From Kuafuiihalomonas sp039024635 (GTDB taxonomy: Bacteria; Myxococcota; Kuafuiibacteriia; Kuafuiibacteriales; Kuafuiibacteriaceae), in assembly GCA_039024635.1 (NCBI GenBank), contig JBCCQA010000053.1, forward strand, positions 1 to 12,400: a DNA stretch of 12,400 nt, written 5' to 3'. Numbering within the stretch: the stretch's first letter is position 1; every line of letters starts with the position of its first letter. Position numbers and translations under genes: made by a program. The notes below the pieces were generated by a model, which saw nothing but the letters and a program-made list of their open reading frames with translations, did not search any database and was not told where the DNA came from. This document shows positions 1 through 6,604 of this stretch, piece by piece.

Positions 1-114
1 CCCGCACTGAGACCCTACGAACTCCAGGAGTTTAGCTTCCGGTTTGGTCGGGCTACTCTCTTCGACCGACCAACAGCCATTGAACCACTGGTCTCGGCGT
101 GAGAACGCTGTGCT

Positions 115-773
115 ATGTTCATCTCAACTCTTGCCGCCGTTCTCGCCTCGGTGCCCTGCCAGGGCGATGGCCCTGGGTGCAGCGTCAACGCGAAGGTTGG
201 GCGCTCGCGCCTACTCCTCAAGGTCGATACCGGCGCGGACATCACAGTGCTGAGCGACGCGGCGGCGCGGCGGGCTGGCGTGCGACTCGGGCCGGACTCG
301 CCCTCAATCAGTATTCAGGGCGTGAACGGCCAGGCTATCGCCAATCTTGCTCGAGTCGACATTCAGATTGGCGCACACGAAGAGCAGGATATCGTCGTGG
401 CCGTCTACGCTTGGGCGACGGGATCGACGGGCTCCTCGGGATGACCTTCCTCGAACGCTTCGACACCCAGATGGGCGTGAGTCTCAGCCTGAAGCCTATC
501 GATGCCGACGACGCCGTGCGAAAAGGCGGCCGAGGCCCGACGTGGTGGTCCTTGCGTTTTCGCCAGGTAGACGTGCGGGCTCAGCTCTACGAGCAGGCCG
601 TTGGCGGCGCCAAGCGTCTCGACCGCGCTCTAGAGAGGACCTATGGTGAGGCGGATACCGGCGAGTCGGTCGAAGACAACATGAAGCGCATGGCTGCGTT
701 TTGGGGAGAGGAACAGCGGAAGCTCCAGAACAAGGCCGCCCGTTACGCCATTCCCCACGACTGGCGGCGATAG
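115..773 (+). pseudogene. retropepsin-like aspartic protease, frameshifted
   Basis: Secreted-type clan AA aspartic protease with a single active-site half, as in retroviral proteases; these act as dimers. The first half (115 to about 408) carries an N-terminal hydrophobic stretch ending at Cys15, then the active-site motif VDTGADITVLS with Asp38, and a flap-like IQGVNGQ near residue 67. That frame stops at 442-444. The family's second motif, DGIDGLLGMTFLERF, continues in another frame from about 409 to the stop at 771-773. Restoring one missing base near 409-411 would give VVAVY-x-LGDGIDGLLG and about 219 residues. The tail (about 95 residues, with GPTWWSLRFRQ and ending IPHDWRR) resembles the extension I recall from myxobacterial members. 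No slippery heptamer is visible at the junction, so mutation or sequencing error is likelier than programmed shifting. The only in-frame ATG is at 115, after a stop at 100-102; no strong ribosome site precedes it. Substrate unknown. Confidence 0.8.
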
Positions 774-826
774 CCTGGATCGTCTCGGGCGCTGGGCTTC
801 CTTCGGAGCGAACGCTTAGGTTTGGC

Positions 827-1564
827 TTACAGCGACTGCTTGGACGGTCGGATGATGACCTCATTCACGTCGACATCCGCCGGTTGCGCTACGGCGTAGT
901 GAATCGCCCGGGCCACGGCGTCCGCGTCGATAGCGATCTCGGCGAAGGCGCTGACGCCTTCCTTTACCTCCGGGACGGCGATGTGGTCGGTGAGCTCGGT
1001 CTTGATGGCGCCAGGGCTTATATTCGTCACTCGAATGGAGCCGTCCGACTCCATCCGAATCCCCTCGCTCAGCGCTCGGACTGCAAACTTCGTTGCGCAG
1101 TATACGGCCGCTCCGGGAAAGACGATGTGGCCAGCGACAGAACTGATGTTGATGAATTGACCAGCTCCTTGGGCCTGCATGAGCGGCTGGGCCGCGGCGA
1201 CTCCGTTGAGGACACCATTGACGTTGACGTCGACCATCCAGTGCCACTCTTCTAGTCGGTTCATGGCGACCGGAGAGAGGGGCATGACTCCGGCGTTGTT
1301 TATCCACACGTCGAGGCGTCCGTAGGTATCTTTCGCGATCTGTGCTGCGCGCTTCATGTCTTCAAACTTGGTGACGTCGGCCTCGACCGCGACGGCTTGG
1401 CCTCCGTCCTCGGTGATGTCTTTGACCAGTGAATCCAGTCTAGACTTGCGCCGGGCAACGGCCACGATTCTGGCGCCATCCTTGGCCAGCATTCGGGCGC
1501 TGGCTTCTCCGATGCCGCTGCTCGCTCCGGTGATGACGACGACTTGGTTCAGTTTGGTGCTCAT
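827..1564 (-). CDS. SDR family NAD(P)-dependent oxidoreductase
   Basis: Cytosolic classical short-chain dehydrogenase/reductase of 245 residues, the usual family length. The Rossmann motif is TGASSGIG (12-19). Arg38-Arg39 after the second strand favours NADP(H). NNAG is at 89-92, catalytic Asn114 lies in VNVNG, Ser142 in NISSVAG, and Tyr155/Lys159 in the YCATK motif, followed by SPG (183-185). All catalytic residues are present. The reading frame is open to 1768, but the start at 1564 is preferred: AGGAG lies 8 nt upstream and the protein begins MSTKLNQVVVITG as in relatives. The gene is divergent from the AraC-family regulator at 1758 and is probably controlled by it; repeated GGGTC/GACCC sites lie 19-62 bp upstream of its start. 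Substrate cannot be read from sequence; carbonyl or alcohol oxidoreduction is all that is safe. It converges on the broken protease gene, with 53 bp between them. Confidence 0.93.
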   Translation of the reverse strand: MSTKLNQVVVITGASSGIGEASARMLAKDGARIVAVARRKSRLDSLVKDITEDGGQAVAVEADVTKFEDMKRAAQIAKDTYGRLDVWINNAGVMPLSPVAMNRLEEWHWMVDVNVNGVLNGVAAAQPLMQAQGAGQFINISSVAGHIVFPGAAVYCATKFAVRALSEGIRMESDGSIRVTNISPGAIKTELTDHIAVPEVKEGVSAFAEIAIDADAVARAIHYAVAQPADVDVNEVIIRPSKQSL

Positions 1565-1572
1565 TTTCGATT

Positions 1573-1578
1573 GCTCCT
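1573..1578 (-). promoter_or_regulatory. ribosome binding site of the SDR gene
   Basis: The minus strand reads AGGAGC, 8 nt before the ATG at 1564. It is the only good Shine-Dalgarno match near the candidate starts in this frame, and it decides the short start over the longer open frame reaching 1768. Confidence 0.75.
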
Positions 1579-1582
1579 GTTT

Positions 1583-1626
1583 GGGTCTAGCCAGACCCGA
1601 GACCCCGAAGACTGCCGGGGTGGGTC
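1583..1626. promoter_or_regulatory. candidate operator cluster between SDR and AraC genes
   Basis: Within 44 bp there are four copies of the pentamer GGGTC or its complement GACCC, at 1583-1587, 1594-1598, 1601-1605 and 1622-1626. The first two form a perfect inverted repeat, GGGTCT-AGCC-AGACCC (1583-1598). ACCCC (1602-1606) and GGGGT (1617-1621) form another. The cluster lies just upstream of the SDR ribosome site, in the region shared with the divergent AraC regulator. Binding by that regulator is inferred. AraC proteins more often bind direct repeats, so an mRNA leader hairpin is an alternative reading. Confidence 0.35.
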
Positions 1627-1692
1627 CATCGAGTGAATGCCTGATGCTCCCGTCGGGTTGCTCGATCCTCTCATCGAATACGCAAATAGCGC

Positions 1693-1702
1693 GCAATATT
1701 GC
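1693..1702. promoter_or_regulatory. AT-centred palindrome in divergent intergenic region
   Basis: GCAATATTGC is a perfect 10-bp palindrome in the most AT-rich patch between the divergent SDR and AraC genes, where a promoter or operator would be expected. I could not place convincing -35/-10 hexamers for either gene. Ten-base palindromes also occur by chance. Confidence 0.2.
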
Positions 1703-1757
1703 CTTGTGCTTGCTCATTCCTTTCAGAGCAAACATGGACTTCCCGGAACCACGCACA

Positions 1758-2660
1758 ATGCCGTCCACGCTTGCGCCTCTATTCGACGCCTTGGTCGTTC
1801 AACAAGACGACCCCGACTTCGAAGGCACGCGACCTACCGGCCTCGCCGGAGTTCGGGTCTTTCGTTGCGCGCGTCCACTTCCCCGACAGCCGCTCGTCTA
1901 CGAGCCTGGCCTCGTCATCGTCGGGCAAGGGCGCAAGCTTGGACACCTCAAAGGCAGACAGTTCGTCTACGACGCCAGCAGCTACCTCATCTTGACAGTC
2001 CCCCTGCCTTTCGAGTGCGAGACCTTCGCGAGCCCGGAGGCTCCACTGATGGGGCTCTTCATCGATATCGACGCCCAACGCATACGTAGCCTACTCGACG
2101 AGGTCGACAAGACGACCATCCCGAGCGTCAAACGTGATGACATGCCGCGCGGGGTCGAGCCTGCGCGCCTCGATGACGAGATGGTCGATGCCGTCAGTAG
2201 GCTCCTTCGGTGCCTATGTTACTCGGATGATCGACGTGTTCTCGGCGCAGGCCTCGTCAACGAAGTCGTCTACCGGGCGCTGCGAGGGCCTCACGGTGCG
2301 GCCCTCGTCTCACTGGCTGAACAGCAGTCAGCTTTTGCGCGAGTGGCCCAAGCCCTCGCCTTCGTGCACGAAAACTACCATCAGTCGATTGCGGTGGAGG
2401 AGCTGGCTCGAATTTCGGCCATGAGCATGTCGACCTTCTTCCGGGCCTTCAAAGAGGTCGCCGGGGACACGCCGCTCGGATACATCAAGAAGATTCGCCT
2501 GGACCGCGCGCGCGCCCTTCTCCTTCAGGGGCCCCTCGCGGTCAGTGACGTGGCCTATGAGGTGGGCTACGAGAGCCCCGCCCAGTTTAGTCGAGAGTTC
2601 AAGCGACACTTCTCGACCACGCCCTCGGCGCTCCGCAAACTCGAGCTCTCTGCCCGTTGA
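1758..2660 (+). CDS. AraC family transcriptional regulator
   Basis: DNA-binding regulator of 300 residues from this start. The N-terminal sensor part (about 25-175) matches the AraC_N type, with RPLPRQPLVYEPGLVIVGQG (39-58), YDASSYLILTVPLPF (71-85) and SPEAPLMGL. The C-terminal AraC/XylS domain has two helix-turn-helices: about 211-231 (IAVEELARISAMSMSTFFRAF) and 261-282 (AVSDVAYEVGYESPAQFSRE), followed by FKRHFSTTPSALRK. Length and architecture fit AraC_N regulators such as E. coli YqhC, which controls an adjacent aldehyde reductase gene; the same logic is inferred here for the divergent SDR. The open frame reaches back to 1356 inside the SDR gene, but that part is antisense shadow. ATG 1758 and ATG 1734 are both possible; neither has a strong ribosome site. 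I chose 1758 because the homologous region begins right after it. The effector is unknown. Confidence 0.92.
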   Translation: MPSTLAPLFDALVVQQDDPDFEGTRPTGLAGVRVFRCARPLPRQPLVYEPGLVIVGQGRKLGHLKGRQFVYDASSYLILTVPLPFECETFASPEAPLMGLFIDIDAQRIRSLLDEVDKTTIPSVKRDDMPRGVEPARLDDEMVDAVSRLLRCLCYSDDRRVLGAGLVNEVVYRALRGPHGAALVSLAEQQSAFARVAQALAFVHENYHQSIAVEELARISAMSMSTFFRAFKEVAGDTPLGYIKKIRLDRARALLLQGPLAVSDVAYEVGYESPAQFSREFKRHFSTTPSALRKLELSAR

Positions 2661-2852
2661 CTCTGGGCGGCAGGACCGCGCGATCTGTGAGGGTCTTCGG
2701 CGCAACTCAGGGGGCGGCCCTCGCCGACGAGCAACGCGAGCAGGACTCTGGCCGACTCGCCGTCGACGATGGCGCACTTTGGCCCTGCCCGTCGTGCTTC
2801 CACCTTCTGGGCTGGTCCGATTCTACCGGCGGTGAGATTCCACTTAAAATAA

Positions 2853-2874
2853 TAAGAGAGCCGATGTTCTCTTA
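2853..2874 (-). terminator. possible terminator hairpin for the WYL regulator gene
   Basis: TAAGAGA (2853-2859) and TCTCTTA (2868-2874) are perfect inverted arms around an 8-nt loop. Read on the minus strand, the hairpin is followed by TTATTTTAAG, a moderately T-rich run, about 105 nt beyond the stop codon of the minus-strand regulator. The stem is AT-rich for a rho-independent terminator, so an operator-like site or chance are alternatives. Confidence 0.35.
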
Positions 2875-2894
2875 CTTCGGGCTCGCCTCTGCTC

Positions 2895-2975
2895 ATGGAT
2901 ACCGTCTATGGGATGCGAGAGTTCTCCAACCAGGATCCGGATGACCACGTTCTCTCCCTTTGGCAGTCCGCTTGA
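2895..2975 (+). pseudogene. C-terminal remnant of a glyoxalase/VOC protein
   Basis: A 26-codon frame reads YGMREFSNQDPDDHVLSLWQ near its end. This matches the usual last strand of glyoxalase/bleomycin-resistance (VOC) proteins, which I recall as YGMREF-x-x-x-DPDGHxLxF. The Glu in MREF corresponds to the residue that commonly ligates the metal in that fold. Upstream codons in the same frame (about 2865-2894) show no further VOC motif, and no N-terminal half is present nearby. The piece is far too short to fold alone, so I read it as the tail of a deleted gene. ATG 2895 has no clear ribosome site. The match is by pattern recall, not alignment. Confidence 0.45.
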
Positions 2976-2979
2976 CGGA

Positions 2980-4017
2980 TCAGTCTGATCGGGCGTGTTC
3001 GGTCTTTACGCCGAAGCTCGTCCGTGCGGGGTGCCCTCGAGACTCATTCCCTTGATTCGTGGCCGCACGAAGGGCGCCGTCGACCCGGAGGCGGAGGTCG
3101 TGCAGTACCCGGACCAGCTCCGGCGGCTCCACGACCTCGAAGTCGACCTCGAAACTCGCCACCCACGCCGCGAGCCCAGCCATGGAGCTCGCGCCGATGG
3201 ACACCTTGGTCCGATGAGCGGCGAGCCGCTCTACCAGTGCCGTAGCGGGCAATAGACGAGCCGCCAGTCGTTCCAGGGGCGCATGCAGGATCACCACTAC
3301 GCTGTGTGAATAGGGACCCATGGAAATCGAGCGGGCCACGAAGGCGCGGAGGTCGCCACCTTCGGGTAGAGGTCGATTCGAAAACACCTCTCCCAGAGTT
3401 GGCTCCGCGCCCATGCGATCCACCCGAAAGGTCCTCCAGTCGTCTCGATCGCGGTCGAAGGCGACGAGATACCAGCGTCCCGTATGCACCAGTCTGGCCG
3501 GTTCGACCGTGCGTCTCGTTCGGTTCGACGACTTGCTCGTATAGTCGAATTGAACCAACCGCCGGGCGTCGCAAGCTCGGGCCAGCATAGCCAGGATGGC
3601 CTGATCCAATGGAGGGCCGGACCGCTCCAGAATGAGGATGCTGTCCCGGAGTGCCTGGGCTGAGCGCTCGAGTCGAGAAGGGAACACGCGTTCCAGTTTC
3701 GTGAGAGCCCGCAAGGCCGCCTCGCCCATCGAGGCCGACAAGGTATTCGTTGCCGTGCGAAGCGCCACCGACACCGCCACGGCTTCGTCGTCGTCCAGGC
3801 TGAGGGGCGGAAGATGGGCACCCGCCCCCAGTGTGTAGCCGCCTGCCGTCCCGGCCTGACCATCCACCGGATAGCCGAGCGCGCGCAGGCGATCGACATC
3901 CCGTCGCAGGGTCCGAGGTGTGACCTCGAGGCGATCCGCGAGCTCCGCTCCTCCCCATGCCCGCTGGCTCTGAAGAAGGGTGAGGAGGCGAAGGAGGCGG
4001 GCTGAGGTCGACAGCAC
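2980..4017 (-). CDS. YafY-type HTH-WYL transcriptional regulator
   Basis: Cytosolic DNA-binding regulator of 345 residues, typical of the YafY/PafC-like group. An N-terminal winged helix-turn-helix (about 5-65) shows LADRLEVTPRTLRRDVDRLR (26-45), then GYPVDG and GGYTLG. A middle linker (about 75-145) leads to the WYL domain (about 150-235) with RRLVQFDYTS (152-161), VEPARLVH (171-178), RWYLVAFDRDRDDWRTFRVD (181-200) and RM. The C-terminal WCX-type segment spans about 237-317. WYL domains bind nucleic acid or small ligands and switch regulator activity. The gene is divergent from the glutathione S-transferase at 4080 with only 62 bp between them, so it probably controls that gene and itself. 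ATG 4017 gives a protein starting MLSTSARLLRLLTLLQ, as expected for the first helix. The last ~25 residues are a non-conserved tail. Ligand unknown. Confidence 0.93.
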   Translation of the reverse strand: MLSTSARLLRLLTLLQSQRAWGGAELADRLEVTPRTLRRDVDRLRALGYPVDGQAGTAGGYTLGAGAHLPPLSLDDDEAVAVSVALRTATNTLSASMGEAALRALTKLERVFPSRLERSAQALRDSILILERSGPPLDQAILAMLARACDARRLVQFDYTSKSSNRTRRTVEPARLVHTGRWYLVAFDRDRDDWRTFRVDRMGAEPTLGEVFSNRPLPEGGDLRAFVARSISMGPYSHSVVVILHAPLERLAARLLPATALVERLAAHRTKVSIGASSMAGLAAWVASFEVDFEVVEPPELVRVLHDLRLRVDGALRAATNQGNESRGHPARTSFGVKTEHARSD

Positions 4018-4036
4018 GGGCCGATGCTAGCTTTCA

Positions 4037-4065
4037 TTGCGGACCGAAACTGTCCTAAATTGAAT
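4037..4065 (+). promoter_or_regulatory. candidate GST promoter with overlapping operator
   Basis: TTGCGG (4037-4042) and TTGAAT (4060-4065) are 17 bp apart and could serve as -35 and -10 for the GST gene. An inverted repeat, GGAC (4041-4044) and GTCC (4052-4055), sits between them, where a bound repressor would block RNA polymerase. The predicted transcript start would leave a leader of only about 8 nt before ATG 4080, which weakens the -10 assignment. The site is in the only space between the divergent WYL regulator and GST genes. Confidence 0.27.
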
Positions 4066-4079
4066 CTAAGTTCCGAGGC

Positions 4080-4703
4080 ATGAGCCTCACCCTGTTTCAC
4101 CATCCCTATTCGCGGGCTTCCGGCGTTGTCTGGGCCCTCGAAGAAGTCGGTCAGCCCTACGTCCTTCGGTACGTGGACCTTCACGCCGGCGAGCAGAAGA
4201 AGACTGAGTTCCTCGCCAAGAATCCGATGGGCAAGCTCCCGACCTTGCTCGATGGAGCTACCGTCCTAACCGAGTCGGCTGCGATCAGCCTCTACCTTGC
4301 CGACAGGTACGCTCCCGGTCGGCTAGCTCCGTCTCTCGACGACCCCCGACGTGCCGCCTTCCTTCGTTGGTCATCCTTCGCCCCATCGGTGGTCGAGCCC
4401 AGCGTGATGGCTAAGCTCAACAGCTGGTCCTTCCGGGAGGTCTCAGCGGGTTGGGGCAATCACGAGTCGGTCCTCGTGACCCTGAGAAAGGCCCTCGAGG
4501 GTAGCTTCATCCTCGGTCATACGTTCTCCATGGCTGACGTCGTTCTCGGCAGCACGCTGCGCACGCTGCTCCAGTTCGATCTGCTCGAGCCTGAGGCCGA
4601 GTTCGTTGCCTACGTCGGGCGGCTCACCCAGCGTCCGGCTCTGCAGCGGGCCGACGCCCGAAACGCCGCCGTGGCTCGGGAGCACGGACTGGAGCCAAAC
4701 TGA
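4080..4703 (+). CDS. glutathione S-transferase family protein
   Basis: Cytosolic GST of 207 residues, the normal size. The N-terminal thioredoxin-like domain (1-77) has HHPYSRASGVVWALEE (7-22), where Tyr10/Ser11/Ser14 are the possible activating residues, NPMGKLPTLLDG (48-59) with the cis-Pro54, and the glutathione-binding TESAAI (64-69). The helical C-terminal domain (about 88-200) contains the conserved folding motif FSMADVVLGSTL (149-160) and ends with RPALQRADAR. It would conjugate glutathione to electrophiles or act as a glutathione-dependent reductase or isomerase; the substrate cannot be told. The start at 4080 gives the expected MSLTLFHHP, with GAGG almost touching the ATG. It is divergent from the WYL regulator, which likely controls it. 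Together with the SDR pair this suggests xenobiotic or oxidative stress defence. Confidence 0.93.
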   Translation: MSLTLFHHPYSRASGVVWALEEVGQPYVLRYVDLHAGEQKKTEFLAKNPMGKLPTLLDGATVLTESAAISLYLADRYAPGRLAPSLDDPRRAAFLRWSSFAPSVVEPSVMAKLNSWSFREVSAGWGNHESVLVTLRKALEGSFILGHTFSMADVVLGSTLRTLLQFDLLEPEAEFVAYVGRLTQRPALQRADARNAAVAREHGLEPN

Positions 4704-4856
4704 GTATTTGCGGAAGGTGCCTCCGTAGTTCCGGGAACTTAACGTGCATCATGCGATGGAGAACAGAGACGGCGGAGCTCTCGTCCTTGTTTGCGAGACG
4801 GATGAGGACCGTGGGCCCATCTCACGAGAAGGGAGCTCAGCTGTGTGATCGTTTGG

Positions 4857-5261
4857 CTATGCCCTCTCTGCAGCAGGCTCGCCATTTGGGTCGAGTGTTG
4901 CGGCAAGTCCTTCCGGGTCGGCGACGCTGACCCACAGCAGCGAGTGGTCGCGAAAGCCAATGACCCTCGGCACCCTACGTTTGAAGTGGATCCAAAGCCC
5001 CTTGTAGTGGTTCGTGCCGAAGGTGATGCCGTCGTCGGTCCGGGCGAGCCGAACCCCGACCGCCGTGTACCAGCGGTGGGGGCCTGTGACTTCGGCTCCA
5101 GCGACGTTGTCGACCGTGGTCGACACCCTGAATCTCCCGTAGGCGGCGATCAGTCGACCGTCGTCAGTGATCTCGACGCCCTGGTCGTCACGCACGCCGA
5201 GTAGGCGGAACAGAGCGTCCCAACGTCTATCGAATTGATAGGGAAAGAACACTGCGGCCAT
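4857..5261 (-). CDS. small conserved protein of unknown function
   Basis: A 134-residue cytosolic-looking protein with no signal or membrane segment. I recognise the pattern from an uncharacterised family seen often in actinobacteria: an FPYQFDRRWDALFRLLG start (6-22), FRVSTTVDNVAGAEVTGPHR (44-63), then GITFGTNHYKGLWIHFKRRV (78-97) and HSLLWVSVADPEGLAATL (106-123). The alternating hydrophobic pattern suggests a compact beta-sheet domain, and GPHRWY is the most distinctive motif. The frame is open to 5465, with a GTG at 5435, but the ATG at 5261 is preferred because family members begin just before FPY, and GAGGA lies 11 nt upstream. The extra upstream codons resemble a different protein (see 5262-5465). 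The role is unknown and no neighbour suggests one. Confidence 0.8.
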   Translation of the reverse strand: MAAVFFPYQFDRRWDALFRLLGVRDDQGVEITDDGRLIAAYGRFRVSTTVDNVAGAEVTGPHRWYTAVGVRLARTDDGITFGTNHYKGLWIHFKRRVPRVIGFRDHSLLWVSVADPEGLAATLDPNGEPAAERA

Positions 5262-5465
5262 GTCTTCGCACGTCCTCGGTCTGGAGGGGACTAGCTCCAT
5301 TCGTGCTTTTTCGAGGAGTAGAATCCGACCTCGTCGCCCTAAGTCCTCTTGCTGAACATCCTCCGTCTTCATCTGCCAAGAGCAGTGAACCAGGTGAGCC
5401 AGCTCGGAAGGCGGAGGTCCTTTGCGGTAGCTCACCCCGTGGGGCCGAATTCCGAACGCCGTCCT
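5262..5465 (-). pseudogene. possible remnant of an AraC-type regulator N-terminus
   Basis: On the minus strand, in frame with and upstream of the small conserved protein, codons read YRKGPPPSELAHLVHCSWQM and later RMELV. The first part fits the start of AraC-family regulators with a DUF6597-type sensor, which I recall as Y-R-x-x-PPPxLAPxVxCFW; RMELV would fit the following conserved strand. No sensor domain core or helix-turn-helix follows, so this would be a truncated piece now fused in frame to the next gene, or a real N-terminal extension of it. A GTG at 5435 could start it. The rest of the 335-bp space before the lipoprotein gene (5466-5596) shows nothing I can name. The match is from memory of the family pattern. 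Confidence 0.3.
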
Positions 5466-5596
5466 TCAAGGGGTCGTACACGGTCTCGAGAGCTACCAAG
5501 CTGCGGTTCGGAGGGACAAGCTGCATCCGCGCAGATGCCGCGCCGGGCTGGGGGCGGGCGTGGCTCGACCGCATGCTCTTCTGGTACATGGCCGGC

Positions 5597-6532
5597 ATGA
5601 GCTCCGAAGCACTGAGGTTCGGGCGCGTTCCTGGCAGGACGGGGCCGTACGCCGCCTGTCTGGTGGCGAGCCTGACCCTGTCGTGTGGCGGCGACACGGG
5701 CGCGCCCGATCCTATCGAGCAGGGCGGAAATGGCGCGATCTCGGCGACCGTGGATGGTGCGCCGTGGACCAGCGTGGCTCGTGGAGACAGCGCGAGCTTT
5801 GTTGGGCCGGGCCGCTACACCGTCAGTGGCTCCATGGGCAGTTCGGCCCTGACCTTGTCCATCGCGAACGTTCCCGGACCTGGCACGTACCCATTGGGCA
5901 CGGGTTCGGGCGTTAGCGGAGGAACGGCGATCTACGCCGACGGCGGAGGAGGCTGGGGGACCGCTCTGAGCGGCGACGCCGGGACCCTCGTCTTGAGCAC
6001 GCTGTCCCCAAGGCGAATTACAGGCAGCTTCTCATTCCTCGCGGACGCGGTCTCTGGGTCAGCGACAGGCGTCCGGATCATCACCGACGGCGTCTTCGAC
6101 CTGCCTCTCGACAACTCGGGTCCGGTTGGGGAGGTGGCGGACCGGAGTCGTGGTTCGCTTCGGGCTCGCATCGGCGATGTCGACTATGCGGCCGCGGGCA
6201 TCGCCACGACCGGCGAGCCGAGCACCAACTTCGTCGCGGCTTCGAGCTCTACGCGGCACGCGCTGCAGCTCACCTTGGCCGACGTCATGGGACCCGGAAC
6301 CATCGACCTAGCCGCCGGCAGCCCCTTTGTCTCGGTGTCGGTGGGCTCGCAGTCCGACGGACTCCCCTGCTGCTGGTCGTCGACCCAAGCTGGTGCGACC
6401 GGCAGCCTCGACATCGAGACACTCACCGAGAACCGGGTGGCGGGGACCTTTCAGTTCACCTTGATGCCCAGCTCCGGCGACGCCACCCAACCCATCGTCG
6501 TCACGAACGGAGTGTTCGATCTCGGTTTCTGA
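5597..6532 (+). CDS. predicted lipoprotein with two tandem beta-rich domains
   Basis: Secreted lipoprotein of 311 residues, unknown function. Arg7, Arg10 and Arg14 precede a hydrophobic stretch YAACLVASLTLS and then Cys30-Gly-Gly, a plausible lipid-attachment site although the box (TLSC) is not ideal. The mature protein contains the same domain twice. Domain 1 (about 46-169) has ISATVDGAPWTS, LTLSIANVPGPGTYPL, RITGSFSFLA and ITDGVFDL; domain 2 (about 187-311) has LRARIGDVDYAA, LQLTLADVMGPGTIDL, RVAGTFQFTL and VTNGVFDLGF. The pattern (opening xATVDGxxW, ending GxFxF then xNGxFD) resembles DUF6252-like envelope domains. A vicinal Cys258-Cys259 occurs only in domain 2. The frame is open upstream to 5303, but those codons overlap other features. 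ATGs at 5573, 5588 and 5597 are all possible with no clear ribosome site. It converges on the ASH-vWA gene. Confidence 0.82.
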   Translation: MSSEALRFGRVPGRTGPYAACLVASLTLSCGGDTGAPDPIEQGGNGAISATVDGAPWTSVARGDSASFVGPGRYTVSGSMGSSALTLSIANVPGPGTYPLGTGSGVSGGTAIYADGGGGWGTALSGDAGTLVLSTLSPRRITGSFSFLADAVSGSATGVRIITDGVFDLPLDNSGPVGEVADRSRGSLRARIGDVDYAAAGIATTGEPSTNFVAASSSTRHALQLTLADVMGPGTIDLAAGSPFVSVSVGSQSDGLPCCWSSTQAGATGSLDIETLTENRVAGTFQFTLMPSSGDATQPIVVTNGVFDLGF

Positions 6533-6604
6533 TCGATTCGAGTTCATGAATGGCCCCGCTTCTGGGTCCATCGGCGCTCAGGACTGCCGCCTCCGAGCTA
6601 CGTC

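Larger units (their letters stand above)
2661..2979. other. 319-bp gap between convergent regulators; gene debris
   Basis: No intact gene is supported between the AraC gene and the minus-strand WYL regulator. Several open frames cross it, but all are GC-driven and show no recognisable protein. What it does hold is a hairpin at 2853-2874 next to an AT-rich patch, and a short fragment resembling the end of a VOC protein (2895-2975). A 13-bp perfect palindrome, GATCAG-T-CTGATC (2978-2990), overlaps the 3' end of the WYL regulator gene. Its significance is unknown. Confidence 0.5.

Noticed and set aside
1..102. Plus-strand open frame from the window edge, ending at a stop at 100-102 (reads RPYELQEFSFRFGRATLFDR).
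   Set aside because: It could be the 3' end of a gene starting outside the window, but 33 codons open by chance are common in GC-rich DNA and I do not recognise the sequence.
405..425. Programmed ribosomal frameshift in the aspartic protease gene.
   Set aside because: No slippery heptamer of the X-XXY-YYZ type and no strong downstream hairpin were seen at the junction.
1356..1757. N-terminal extension of the AraC regulator frame into the SDR gene.
   Set aside because: The extension is antisense to the well-supported SDR coding region, and regulator homology begins only after 1758.
4704..4740. Hairpin CGGAAGG/CCTCCG after the GST gene as a terminator.
   Set aside because: The loop is too small, one base is bulged and no T-run follows.
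4747..4930. Short plus-strand frame starting at ATG 4751 and overlapping the small conserved protein.
   Set aside because: It overlaps the 3' end of the better supported minus-strand gene and shows no recognisable motif.
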